Of a stretch of DNA of 64,000 nt, positions 32,510 to 43,579 are shown in pieces. How positions within the stretch are numbered: the first letter of the stretch is position 1; each line of letters opens with the position of its first letter. Made by a program: the position numbers and the translations under genes. The notes beneath the pieces were generated by a model. The model saw only the letters and a program-made list of their open reading frames with translations, was not told the origin of the DNA and searched no databases. Source of the stretch: Psococerastis gibbosa (lineage: Eukaryota > Arthropoda > Insecta > Psocodea > Psocidae); NCBI GenBank assembly GCA_963971405.1, contig OZ020486.1:31085419-31149418 (forward strand), in the 5' to 3' direction.

Positions 32510-32790
32510 AAGTGTTGTAGTAGTAGTGTTCGTCGGGTTAACAACGATTTGGCCCATAGAGCGACCCCGACTTGACTATTCTGCGCCAGCCCATAGGGCA
32601 GTGGACCTCCTGATTATAGTGGATTCCGAACCACTTGGGAAACACAGTGAAGTTACACGATTAGTTCGGAGGTGACCAGGACAAGTCCTACCATGTTTCC
32701 CTACCGGCACTGTGCACACGACCAAGTTATCTGCAGCTTTGAACCTGCTCTGGTCCGCTGGATTCAACTTGGTATGGCGGCCGGTATGTG
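32510..32790 (-). mobile_element. 5S rRNA-derived SINE, minus strand, alternative 3' module
   Basis: The minus strand has head GCCGCCATACCAAGTTGAAT, the shared body with AAGTGGTTCGGAATCCACTA, then a different 3' module (CAAGTCGGGGTCGCTCTATG, GGGCCAAATCG, CCCGACGAACACTACTACTA). The same module occurs in 60548-60835. It starts 67 bp after the candidate donor at 32444. Confidence 0.6.
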
Positions 32791-34269
32791 AAGTGTTGTA
32801 ACTTGTTGCAGCACTGTGCAGTTGTATCTTCATGCGATGCATGGATGAGAATGACGATATGAGTGGCCGACAACGGATTTTCAATCTTTTTTAGGTAGTG
32901 TACGCATTTTAAAAAATAGACTGTTCATTTGTTAGTGATTCTGTTTAGTTAGTGGGCATGTATTTTTATTTTTAAAACATAGAACACAAAAGTGTTAATA
33001 TTGGTTACTGCTCTACCAAACCATTCATATCGTCATTGTCATCCATGCATCGTATGAAGATTCAACTGCACAGTGCTGCAACAAGTTACCTTTGAAGCAT
33101 AGGCTTGCTCTGAGCCACTGAATACCAGCTGATATACTCGCTAGAAAGAGGCTGATGCAGAAATTACAGTCGCTGAATTAATACAGGGAAAATGGAACTC
33201 AATTTGTAGCGTAATTTGTACTTCAATACTTATTTCCATTGTTATTACTTCCCGATAAATCTTAATTTAAACCCGCCCTTGGCTGTTCAGTCATGGCTGT
33301 TGAGTCATCTGCCGCCATTTAATTTCTTTTCGATAAAAAAGGTTGGAGAATGCTCCAAAATTCTAACTCTGTCTAGAGGCATTTTGCTTTTTCTCTTGTT
33401 TGATGTCTAATCATACTGGATTAACGTACTTAGTTTGGTATTACCGTTTGGTTCTCGATCTATTAAAATGGAACAAATTACGCTTATATTAATTGGCTTT
33501 GAGGGATGCACTTCATAGATATCGTTGGACTACCTCCTATACGAGAAGTAGTGGCTTCATGTTTTCTGAAGTGGTTTAAACAGTGGGCAGACCTATGACG
33601 TGACTCATAACGGCGACTTCCGTCCTCAATGTTCACTTGCACGTCTGCTTTGTAATGTCCTCGCAGAGCTATAATTAGGCATTGTATATTTTTTAACACT
33701 TGGCTACTTCGATCAACTGCGAGACGGTTAAATTTATCGGAAATATTTGTTCCCTCGTTTTACCCCAAGTAACAGTTGTATAATCTGATTTGAGCTTCAT
33801 AACTAAATATGCAAAATTCATCTTAACCTCTTTTGTATATGGCAAAAAAACGTGCTTAACCGTTCTATCTGAATTTAAGTTGGACCTAGGGCAATAAAGT
33901 CTGTGCAGTGATGGCTTTAAAAAAAATGTAACCTTTGGTTATTTATCTAATTTGAGTAGTAACTGTCCGACTATCTCCACTTTGGCAAAAAAGATATAGG
34001 TCTGGGCCTATTACAATTATGTACAGTAACTAATGAAACACCTTTAATGATCATTAAATTAAAAACGCTAACCTTATTAAAAATTCCCACATTGTTTGTC
34101 CCACTTTGTTTGTTAAATAAGATTTAAATTGGATTTCTTGCTATTTTCCCTGGTCCGGCACTCTTTAGAATAATTTTACGCGTAGTTAAATGAAAAAAAA
34201 TGGCCGAAACAATTCTATTATGACTGTCCCTCAGTAATTGGCTTCGGTGGTATGGTGTCAGCTTGCGAT

Positions 34270-34405
34270 TTCAACACACCATGCGTCTGGAGACTTGTCG
34301 TAACTCAACACAAGTACTGTTTAACTATAAGTTACTCAGTGAGATGACCGAAGAGGTTATTCGGATACATTAGTCAAATTGTTAGTATGCAATGTACCTT
34401 AATCA
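34270..34405 (+). mobile_element. tRNA-derived SINE family D, diverged copy
   Basis: Shares GGAGACTTGTCGTAACTCAA, then GACCGAAGAGGTTATTCGGA, ACATTAGTCAAATTGTTAGT and a TATGCAATGTACCTTAATC end with the other copies. The tRNA-like head is lost. Confidence 0.55.
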
Positions 34406-34794
34406 GTTACATTATTTCATTCGAATCACATTATTGTTAATCATACTTTTGCGCCTTCAACATATTATGTACGTATTCGAACGTAAAGAATTTGCTAGGT
34501 TTTAGAAAATTGTAACCCCTTGAGTGTGTTTGTTGTGAGACATTCAAAAGGCCGGAGATAATGGCAGTAAATTGTAAATAAAGTATGAGCGGCTCCCCGG
34601 AGACTGAAAAGTTGCAGTCGTTGATAACTGAGGACTGAGCATTTCTTAGTTCACTGTCCTGTCTAGGTTTACCCTCCAAGTTTTTCCTAGGTGATCGCCA
34701 GAGGAAAAGTTGGCTATAAATTATGCAGTGCTGATCACAAGCGTTATATGTTCTAGTAACATTCATTTAATGCAATTATTTTAAAGAGCAAATC

Positions 34795-35005
34795 GGAGTA
34801 TCTCCACTACGCGTTTTTTTGTGCCAAGTCGATTTTTACAGAAAATATAGGTCGTAGAGCCGTCAAGACTAGCAATTAAATTAGTAGAAATACTCCTCTA
34901 CATTTCGATATGTGACACGTAACCTTCACTAACACTAATTCGTGAACTCCTTCCGAGGGACTGCCACACCAATCGTTTTCAAATTCAATAATTGTGGCCA
35001 ATCTG
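34795..35005 (+). repeat. Dispersed repeat family F, copy 1
   Basis: Shares ordered blocks with 39055-39270: a CTACATTTCGATATGTGACA-like block, ACTAACACTAATTCGTGAAC, CCAATCGTTTTCAAATTC and TTGTGGCCAATCTG. Diverged relatives lie at about 29620-29960 and 17395-17470 (CCTCTACATTT with GATACATAATATGTGG). Likely a MITE family. Ends not determined. Confidence 0.45.
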
Positions 35006-35139
35006 AATCTGTGTTAGAAAGAGATTCACAGTCATCATGACATGTATCCACATTTTTCTGTATGTCGTGATATTTTTTGACAACTTTTGATTGATATTTC
35101 ATGAGATATTTGACTTTTATAATACACAAGTGGCCCCGC

Positions 35140-35245
35140 CCCCCCTGCGCCCGCGGTGGGCGGCCGCTCGCCCCTTCGGGGCCTCGCAGTAACGTGGACC
35201 CATTGGGCATTACGCAGCCCGCCCCCTTCGGGGCTGGCATGACAC
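35140..35245. repeat. GC-rich block with repeated CCCCTTCGGGGC hairpins
   Basis: A sharply GC-rich patch (GCCCCGCCCCCCCTGCGCCC onward) in AT-rich DNA, containing two self-complementary CCCCTTCGGGG units at about 35172 and 35224. The apparent ORFs are composition artefacts. It is directly followed by the 35290-35540 tandem duplication. Confidence 0.5.
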
Positions 35246-35289
35246 GTGAGAATGGTCGTAGTGGCCCTGTTTAGTTGTTGAACCCAAAC

Positions 35290-35540
35290 CAAGCAGTTAC
35301 CCAACAAAATGAAAATCTGGCGTTGCATACAACCCCCATTCATAAGGGGCAACTCAGGTACCGGCACAGCGGCACTCCATAACAGTCCCCTGCACTTAAC
35401 TTAACCAAGTAGTTACCTAACAAAATAATATGAAAATCTGCCGTTGCACACAACCCCCATTCATAAAGGGCAACTCAGGTACCGGCACAGCGGCACTCCA
35501 CAACTCGTGACCCCTCTAGAACAGTCCCCTGCACTTAGCT
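35290..35540 (+). repeat. Tandem duplication, about 115-bp unit, two copies
   Basis: Both units run CCAAGYAGTTACCYAACAAA, AAAATCTGSCGTTGCA, ACAACCCCCATTCATAA, CAACTCAGGTACCGGCACAG and CAGTCCCCTGCACTTA. The second unit carries a 17-bp extra block before CAGTCCCC. Identity is high. Purpose unknown. Confidence 0.75.
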
Positions 35541-35639
35541 TATGGACATGGAACGGAACAACCCAACGATTGTCAACTTCAATTTCCCGAGTTTTCTAAT
35601 TTTCTAATTTTCCGCGTAATTTTTAAAAAAATTTCTGTC

Positions 35640-35771
35640 GTAAGAACCTTCTCCTGACAATAAAAAAAAAAAAAAAAAATAGTGAAATCGGTCCAGCTGT
35701 TTACGCGTGATGGCGTGACCAAGGGAAATAGGGATTCATTTTTATGTATAGAGATTTCCTCCTCCGATAAT

Positions 35772-35812
<41 letters not shown>

Positions 35813-35830
35813 TGTGTATTGACCAGAAAA
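35640..35830 (+). repeat. Retroelement-tail-like stretch, A run and AAT microsatellite
   Basis: An A run at about 35661-35678 is followed by GTGAAATCGGTCCAGCTGTT and CGTGATGGCGTGACC, a wording common near the ends of invertebrate non-LTR elements. An (AAT)n microsatellite follows at about 35770-35812. GTGTATTGACCAGAAAATTG at about 35813 recurs near 7901 and 10229. Confidence 0.45.
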
Positions 35831-36984
35831 TTGACAACTACATTTAAGAGAAAATAAATAGTCTCCTAAGCAGGTTCTAATTTTTTGGGAAAGTTGATAC
35901 AAGTACAATACATTAAATACAGCAGGTATATAGTTGAAAGATGTTTGCATTTTTACTAAAGAGTGCTTTACTGTGTGAAGTGTAGATTAAGGTCCGCTCC
36001 CACCATCACCTTGAAATGTATTGGAGAGGAATACTGGATTGCACCACTATCTACCAATACATGGCGGGCGCCGTGCAGTATTTCTTACAGAGCCATTTCT
36101 AGCGTTGATGGCAACTGTGGCCTAAGACTCTTCGACCAGCCTCGGGTCACTGTCCTGACGGTAAATTGGTATTTAAGACATGAATTGATATTTTTTAAAC
36201 TGGGTTTGAAAAAATTGTGTTTATATAGACTGGGACAAAGAGATAGTCTTTCACTATTAATAATTGAATCATCTTTAATAAGTTTTATGTGTTTTTTTTT
36301 ACATTTTCTGTGTAATGATTACGTTGAGCTTGGCAATAACGAAAGAAGCAAGACGTTATTATTGCAGAAATTCGCAGGGGCAGTGGAGCGTAGAGCGAGC
36401 GGAGCATTGTTCTGGTCAGTGGCACCAAACTTAGCCGCAGTAGGCTAATAACACAACTACTGTACATTATGGTGAGCATGTGTGTCCTACTGTGCCCTAT
36501 GCCCGTCTGCCATTGCTTTCGCATATACCTATGCTTAATCAGTCGCGATTGCATAAAAACTATTAGTATATTTAATTTTGCTACGATACTAGTATTTCAC
36601 ATGTTGTAGGCTAAGTCTAAAAATTATGTTTTAATCAAATTATTTAAGTTTATTTTCCATGGCCAAAAACTCCTTTTGCCGTTCAACTATTGCCATTGCT
36701 ATTGCAGCAACATTAGTTACAGTTGTTAAGTAACTCAGGTGCTATACTCCATCTACCACTGTGCCTGTTAACTTTTACGATTCTCTGTCATCCTGTCTCA
36801 ATGCTGACTTTTTTGCTTGAATAAACGAAAGCATATTCTAGGTCCTTTTCGCGGCACCGAATCATTGCCAAATTGTCAGTTAGCTTACATCACGGTTATC
36901 AAATTTATTATAGTTATGATGTGACCGCAGACTGTTACTCCATTGAGAACCAAATAACTTTCTGTTAAAAGTCTTTCAGTCCAG

Positions 36985-37320
36985 TTTCACGGGCGAATCA
37001 AGCACACTTTGGGATGTCCGGCGCCAGGAACCTGAATCGGCTGGTCCCTGAGTGCTGGGCATTCTGTCAGAAAATTTAATGCCGTCTCTGGGCTTTCCAC
37101 CACAACATCGACAAGCACTCCTGTTCCGTGCTCGATGAGACCCAATCTGGCCATGAGCTGACGGAACCTCCCGTGCCTAGTCAATAAAGCCACCCCCGTT
37201 TGCACTTCCCTCATGTTGAGCATTTGCTTAGTCTTCTCAGTTGGTGCGGCAATAATCTGTTTGGAGTACCTCATTCCATTGAGCCCACCCCAGTGTTTTG
37301 AGAATGATCTCCGACGTCCA
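36985..37320 (-). mobile_element. LINE 3' remnant, RNase H end with damaged zinc knuckle
   Basis: The minus strand reads FSKHWGGLNGMRYSKQIIAA, then VQTGVALLTRHGRFRQLMAR and LGL, and later SPETALNFLTECPALRDQ. This is the usual order of RNase H end, GH motif and knuckle in Jockey/R1-type ORF2. The cysteines expected after LGL are missing, so the knuckle is broken. Confidence 0.65.
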
Positions 37321-38031
37321 TGCGCCAGCTAACCCCATTGAACTTAATTCGACCAGGCTCTAAGCATTTGCAGGCTGTGAAGTGTTTATGTTCGTTCTAT
37401 AACATAGACAAACTTATATGAAATGGAATTCACAAACTTGGATAAACTTTGATTATCCTTATAGCTGTTTGGCTATCAGAGATATTCGTGATGTAGTTGA
37501 GGCTGTTGACGCTAGATGGAATACCCTTACAGATTGACCTAGTTGTAAAGGGTTGAAGTTATGGGCATTTTCGCGACGGCTTGTCGTAAAATAGCTTCTC
37601 AGTATTTGAGTCTAGAATGAAAACCTATAAATTTTTAATGCTGTTGACCTATTGGTATCTGTCCTTGCCTCGATTGCCGGCTTTTGCCGATGTAATTTGT
37701 ATACTTCCATAACAAAGACAATTTTTTTCTCTCATAACTGCTTTGACGATTTCTTTTATACTCATATAATTTGTAGTAGATACTTATTAATGGAAAAAAA
37801 CCCTACTCGGTCGTATTCAGGTTGTAAAAAAATGAAAAGGCTTAGTTATAATGAAAAATAACTAAAAACATAATTTTTCTGGAGAGCCATTCTGTCCATG
37901 CTTTCTAACTTATGTTATGTCGTATCATATGCATGGGGGATAGGTCGTGCAATTTGAAATTCAGTTGTAGTAATCCTCAATTATCTCCCGTTATGGGAGA
38001 AATTTCAAAATATTTTGCAAACTTCTTGAAG

Positions 38032-38282
38032 AAATTAATTAATTAATTCCTCATTCCACAGCCGTAAAGATATGAAAGTGGTTCAATGAAAAATTATTGA
38101 GAATTTCCCGTTTTAGAAGGAAATTTACATTTTCACATTTGAAATAGTAATACTTCAGAAAAGAAGGTTCCCTAAACAGATTATAAAGAAAGGTAATCAG
38201 CCGGGTAAATAAACGGTTTTTAGAGAGTTGACCATTTTTAGTTCTTTGCGGCTGTGGAACGAGGAATTAATTAATTTCTTGA
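38032..38282. repeat. Foldback element with AATTAATT-CCTC arms
   Basis: The left arm (38032-38070) contains AATTAATTCCTCATTCCACA followed by GCCGTAAAGA, and the right arm (38239-38282) contains TTCTTTGCGGCTGTGGAACG then AGGAATTAATTAATTTCTTG. Arms are about 40 bp with a roughly 170-bp spacer. Likely a MITE remnant. Confidence 0.55.
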
Positions 38283-38879
38283 AATATACGACCCCAAACA
38301 CACTCTACCTTTCCACCTCTTTTTATATTTTATTTTAATTTATCTTTTAGTTTTATTGCTTGCAATTAGGAAAATTATGTCATTATGCCCATTTAAACTC
38401 GCAGCTATGTAGTGAAAACTATGGCTGATGTCGTGTTCTTAATAGCCTACACATTTATTATTATTCTTTGTTTACAAAATATTTGGAAATCTTTGTGAAT
38501 TTTACCATGTGTTAGATTTTTATGGGTGCCTGTTGTGATAAGATTATTGAAAGTCGTTTAAGAGTAATTAGCGCGCTTAACACAATGACAATGACCTTGT
38601 ATGTGTCAAACAAAGACCAGCTATTCTCTAAACCAACTGTCCTATCACGTTATATTGTGTTTCAATGTTGATGATATCATCAAAGGAAAGCAAGCTGAAA
38701 ATATGCATACATTTTCATTTAGTTTAGTTGAAAAGTTTGTAAAATTTCACCTCAATCGTAGCTGTCTGTGGGATAGATTTTAATTTGTTCCTTTTTAGGC
38801 TAACTTTGGTAACTTGTACTAAAACAGCCGTTACCATATATTGTTGTGGCTGTTTCTGTGTAAGAATACATACTGAATA

Positions 38880-38970
38880 CTGAGATTTCCCCGGGCTCCC
38901 GGGCCTTCCTAGTTGAGTGTAAGAAAGGACTTTATAGCCCAAGGTAGGCTTAGTAATAAAACAAAAAGTA
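38880..38970 (+). mobile_element. tRNA-derived SINE family B, 3' half
   Basis: Matches the 3' part of the 50484-50680 copy: CCCGGGCCTTCCTAGTTGAG, TGTAAGAAAGGACTTTATAG, GTAGGCTTAGTAATA. The head is missing. Confidence 0.6.
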
Positions 38971-39054
38971 CAAGCGAATGGCTAGAAAACGCCATGCAAA
39001 CTGAGACACTACTCCACCTTTTGTTATTTAATAATAATTTAGTATTATAAATCG

Positions 39055-39270
39055 GACACCCGTACTAACGTGTACTAAGTCAAATTTCACAATAAAAATT
39101 CATTGTGTACAGCTATAAAAAGAGATCCTACGTATAACTCTACTATTTTGATACATGGAATATGTACTAACACCGATTGGCCACAGTTTTCAAATTCCTT
39201 CCATATTCGGACTCCTTACCAATCGTTTTTTGTACAAATCAATGTAGAATATTATGGCCAATCTCTGTTA
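39055..39270 (+). repeat. Dispersed repeat family F, copy 2
   Basis: Contains CTACTATTTTGATACATGGA, TACTAACACCGATTGGCCAC, CCAATCGTTTTTTGTACAAA and ATTATGGCCAATCTCTG in the order seen at 34795-35005. Confidence 0.45.
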
Positions 39271-40372
39271 GTGGCGGCAACATCATGTATCAGAATATAA
39301 AGAAATATTTCTTGTAATACCTATGATATTTTGTATAGCTCTACAATGAGTATTTCCTGTGACTTTCGACCTTCTACAAAAACGAATAGCGTGGGTGCCC
39401 GATTTGCTCTTACAACAATTTTCTTTCTTTTGAAGTATCTTTGAGATCGCTCCAACCCGCAGTCTCTAAACAATTGGGAGGTAAAAGTCAGTTTGTCTGT
39501 TGAGTATGCGGCAACATCAGATACCCTATGGATCTCTATTATCAGACGTTGTTCGGAGTCACCCTTAACCACCAGTTATGGAGAAGCCATAAAAAATTGC
39601 TGTGTTCGTAGACCCAATGGGGTATTGGAATACACTCAGTATAATGTCTGTTCTATCGAATGTCATCTCACTTGGCTTATGATGTATTGCCATTTTCCGT
39701 GCTTATTTACTGAAACGTTGTTATGAGACAATTTGGTGCCTTAGAGACAATCCAATATGTTCGTGAATCAATCGTGGCAAAGGCGAAGTGGCAGTGGAGT
39801 TTAATGACCCGCAATTCCTTCAATTTTATGATTATGCAACCGGGCTCAATTCACAGGTAAACGCCACCGCACGCATGCACCCAGTGACTCCATCATGCAG
39901 TGTTAACAGTTTGCGCGGGCACTGTCCATGTTTGAGGTTCGAATCACCTTGTATCATTTGACAGGCTTAAAATTAGGTGTTGCTGCAACTACTATTAGGC
40001 ATACCTTGTATAGCTTATTGAATTTAAATTAACGGTATATTGTTATTCACGTAGCTGAGACTTCTAACTTTAATTTCTATTGCAAAGTCATTCCTAGCCT
40101 TGGCTTTTTCACTTCACTTGACCCATCCTCCACAAATATAGAGTGATATTTATAGCGTAGAAATTTTTTGCAATTGTGGGATATCATGATTATAACGTTG
40201 ATTGATTTGTTGTCAGGCTTTTTGCCTTTTGCTGAGTGCCCTTTTTATGACGCACCATCATTACTTGCATTTTTTATTAGTCATTGTCTCATTGAATTAA
40301 GAGGATGTGAAAAGTAGAAAGTTGATACTCCAAAATCTGATGTTTTTATTGAGTTTTTATTATTTATTATAT

Positions 40373-40467
40373 TTACTTAGCAAGTTATTACAGATTTAGT
40401 CTATTCAAGTTGTAGAAAACTATTACAACTTGAATAGACCGCATTTTTATTAACTTGCGTAGTAAAT
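40373..40467. repeat. Strong hairpin with 16-bp perfect inner stem
   Basis: Arms GTCTATTCAAGTTGTA (40399-40414) and TACAACTTGAATAGAC (40424-40439) pair perfectly around a 9-base loop. Outer parts (TTACTTAGCAAGTT / AACTTGCGTAGTAA) extend the symmetry. Possibly a small MITE or a structured RNA segment. Confidence 0.7.
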
Positions 40468-40858
40468 GAAATAAAAAGTAAGTATAGGATTTTGGGGGCC
40501 AATTTTCTACGCTCCATATATCCTATTAAATTGTTAGTGGGGCTTTTATGGGGAAACCTTTTTCTAAAATTGGAAACAACGCAATATAATTAATATGCTA
40601 GTATCATTTTGTCTTTTTATTAGTCATTGAGTTAATATGGCCGTAATGAATTTACATATCGCTTATGTATACAAGACTTGCGATAAGGGCTCCTTCATTT
40701 ATTTCTTGCCTGTTAATGTTAGTGCTTGTCTGCTTCACCTTCTGATCTCCTCATCCTGCTCAGGGTAATGCCGAGATACATGCAATATGTGTAGTTTAAC
40801 ACGGTGAAACCAGGGGTCTCGCTGCAATAATGAGCCATTGTAATGGGTGTTGATTGGG

Positions 40859-40936
40859 TGACGTCACGGGGCACAGCGGCAGTAATTGTGATCAGTGTGT
40901 GCCGCGAAGTGCCGCCAAGAGCATCTCCATATAAAA
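40859..40936 (+). promoter_or_regulatory. Candidate promoter: CRE plus TATA box
   Basis: TGACGTCA at 40859-40866 and TATAAAA at 40930-40936 on +, with GC-richer sequence between them (GTGTGCCGCGAAGTGCCGCC). The spacing of about 65 bp is normal for a CRE-dependent TATA promoter. Transcription would start near 40960-40970. The next coding candidate on + is at 43580. Confidence 0.35.
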
Positions 40937-41640
40937 CCATCTGTGGTAACGTTTTGTTTATCCGGTGTCTCTTTAATGGTATGCGTTATTATGCGATACT
41001 GCGTTGTACAGTAGGCTCCTTCTTTTAATCCATACTCCAGAGTCTTGATGACGAGTTTCTATAGGAAAAAATGTGATTTCTCAATCCGTCGAGAACATAA
41101 ACCTGTCTCATTGAACGTAGGAACATAGCGCTTACATCCGGTGTTTGTTTGATGACCATACATTGTTAAATATATTCTGTATAGTCTGTGAGTGCTCTTT
41201 TCATTCCAGCGTTTTGTGACTCAAATTTTGCAGATGCATAAGTATTAAATTGGTTTTTGAAAACTAGCTACTAAAGAGACTGTCTCGAATGAATGCCGGC
41301 ATATTGTGTCCCTTGCATCCCGTGCTTCTTTTATGCTTTGTACAATAATTCCAGTAACTTCGTTTTTATTTCGTTACTATTGTCTGTTACGTCCGAAGCC
41401 ACTTTTATGTTGTTAATTCCGTAAATTAAGGCCTAGAGGCCAAGGGGTGCAAGTGACAAAAATAAACACTCGACATAATTGAGGCTAAAGTTTGTGACTG
41501 AGTTGGAAATGTTTAGGTATACCCCTCATCCATAAATTCTATCATTGTCTAATTGACAGATCTCGAGTAACAGCAAGGTGTAGGTACTTAATTCCAAAAG
41601 GCAAAAAAATGTCACGTGCACCTCTTGACTTCTCGGCGCT

Positions 41641-41847
41641 TCAGTTGTTCTCTAGGTTTCGTTCAGTGTGGGTGTCCCTCTTTGACCTCAGCATCCTAAT
41701 GATTTCATCTACACAAGAATTGGCTGTTCGTTCTTGAACAACGCTTGGAGTGTCAGTGACGTCGCTTATGTTTATGGGTCCTGACAAAGATTGAGTCCGT
41801 GCAGTCGTAACAACTGCGTGCAAGGGTGTGTCTACCCCTGTGTCCAT
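41641..41847 (-). CDS. Coding-like minus-strand ORF, unidentified
   Basis: 68 codons beginning MDTGVDTPLHAVVTTART, containing VVQERTANSCVDEIIRML and ending in a hydrophilic tail. The composition looks like real protein more than its neighbours do, and the frame stays open upstream of the Met (SPTSPIM). I do not recognise it. It could be a fragment of a transposon Gag-like protein or a lone exon. No splice sites were fixed. Confidence 0.2.
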   Translation of the reverse strand: MDTGVDTPLHAVVTTARTQSLSGPINISDVTDTPSVVQERTANSCVDEIIRMLRSKRDTHTERNLENN

Positions 41848-42449
41848 GATAGGAGAAGTGGGAACTCCTATTCAACATGTATGATAAATATATCATATAT
41901 AAATATGATGCAACTTTTTTATACTTGTCTTGGGCTCATAACGACCTGACAATTTCCTCTCCTAATGACTCCGTTGGAGATTAAAATTTCTTAAAAGTAG
42001 TAAACATTAGATAACAGCAGGCGTTTAAAGAATAACTTATCTGTGAATACGATTAGCTTATGCTAAATAAAACCCAATAATACTTCCGTTTAGGCTTTAT
42101 AATGCACATTGTGCAGGACTGAGTGTAATAAATTAATATATAAATTGTATTTTTCTATAAGTTTACCAACTTAGTGACTTGATCTAAAAACCGTGAGCTG
42201 CCGTATACAGAACTATGGCAATTTCTGGCCTACAGTAAGAGGTCCGAAACCGACTGGTTCTTGGCCATTTGATCATTTAATTAACTTCGTACCTACATTG
42301 GAATATACAGTGTATGAGTAAGTTATCATTATGTATGTGTCTTTTTTAGTTGCGCGAAAAGCAATTACTTAGGCTAGTGCGAAGTGACTTGTGTATTAAT
42401 TTCAGAGTAGATTATATTATAAAGGAGACTTGTGAGTGGGTACTGGTGG

Positions 42450-42640
42450 AGGCATAGCCCAGTGCGTTAGAGCAGCATTCCTCTTGTTCTCCAGTAGTCC
42501 AGTACCTGGCCGAGCCTGTTCGGCTGCGGACTGTCTGTGTCGCGCGTCAGTGTTGAGGTCTAACCGTCAGATGCTGACCCTCACCTAAATCTACTCTACA
42601 GAGGTTATAGTCGTCAGGTGTGGTCAATATACCTCGGGTT
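42450..42640 (+). mobile_element. Possible tRNA-derived SINE (family E)
   Basis: GGCATAGCCCAGTGCGTTAG AGC has A-box character. Then come GGCCGAGCCTGTTCGGCTGC and a pyrimidine-rich body ending CAATATACCTCGGGTTC. No clear B box and no second copy in this window, so the call is weak. Confidence 0.25.
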
Positions 42641-43239
42641 CTTTCTTATTGGGTTAAATTACTGAGTAATATTGGAGTTTGTGAGTTAATTTGTTGGCTA
42701 GTGAGTGTCGAAGATGCTGTTCAATGTGAGTAAAGTTTAAGGATAGCTACACCTAAGATGCTATTTTTTATGTAATTTTGTTGTATTTTAGATATTGAGG
42801 AAATGAGTTGTTTCTAAAGTTAAACGTTGAACAGGTTCTTTGATGTTAGTTGCTTAGCACGTGAACTCACAATGTGAATAACTGGGGTTAAGAGTGAATA
42901 CTGGTATCTTTTCAATGTTGAGTTTGTTTAATATAATGCTCGGCCTAAGAGTCCATGTTCTTATATGGCAATGAGAATAGTTATTTATTCTAATTTGGAA
43001 AGGGACGTTAATAGATAAGGCATTTGTTCCCGTAACAGTGTCCATATTACGTAATGGCGCCATTGGATAGTTAAACAATTGGAAAGTTTAAAATGATTTG
43101 CTGTGTAAATGAATTCGATAGAACTATTACTAGATATGCTACAGCCTACTCATTATTACTTTATTTCCAGTTGTGATGGAAAAACTAGGCTCTTAATTTT
43201 TTTTCCTTACTTTTAAAGGAAACTTAAGACTCCCTTATA

Positions 43240-43382
43240 AGAAATAACCTCGGAATAACCTCTTTAGTCCCTTCACTAAGGAACTTATTACTTGTGTTGA
43301 GTTACGACAGGTCTCCGATCGCATGGGGCTTAGAGACTCGCACAAGTACCAGCATGCTGCCATCATGCCATCGAAGGCCTTA
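43240..43382 (-). mobile_element. tRNA-derived SINE family D, minus strand, second copy
   Basis: The minus strand reads CCTTCGATGGCATGATGGC, AGCATGCTGGTACTTGTGCG, AGTCTCTAAGCCCCATGCG, ATCGGAGACCTGTCGTAACT, CAACACAAGTAATAAG, the same order as 22757-22935. It gives the clearest view of the tRNA-like head. Confidence 0.65.
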
Positions 43383-43579
43383 GTCTAGTAGCCACCCAAA
43401 AACAAGTTGACCAGTATTCACAGCATTGACTTAACGTTATTAAATATTATTAGAAATTAAACCAAATTTATTTCTGAAGATTACACAGTGGATTTGACTG
43501 TCTTGTGCATTTATAGTCTTAGTGGCCAGGGAGAAAGTGTGTTTAGTGTTGGAGGGTGGGCTAGGATGGCAGTGTAGTG

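Larger units (their letters stand above)
32791..43579. other. Long region without recognised genes
   Basis: Contains SINE pieces, foldbacks, a tandem duplication, a LINE remnant and a CRE/TATA pair listed separately. A minus-strand frame at 41641-41847 is coding-like. A tRNA B-box-like GAGGTTCGAATCACC at about 39938 lies in a poorly preserved SINE-like context. The remaining stretches (about 32800-34260, 35860-36980, 37330-38020, 39280-40370, 41050-41630, 41900-42440, 42650-43230) show nothing I can name. If the alternative-promoter idea is right, this is intron. Confidence 0.4.

Noticed and set aside
35579..35950. 123-codon minus-strand ORF with poly-Ile
   Set aside because: Poly-Ile comes from the AAT microsatellite; low-complexity artefact.
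39321..39572. 83-codon minus-strand ORF with plausible composition
   Set aside because: No splice sites or family motif found; kept only as a note.
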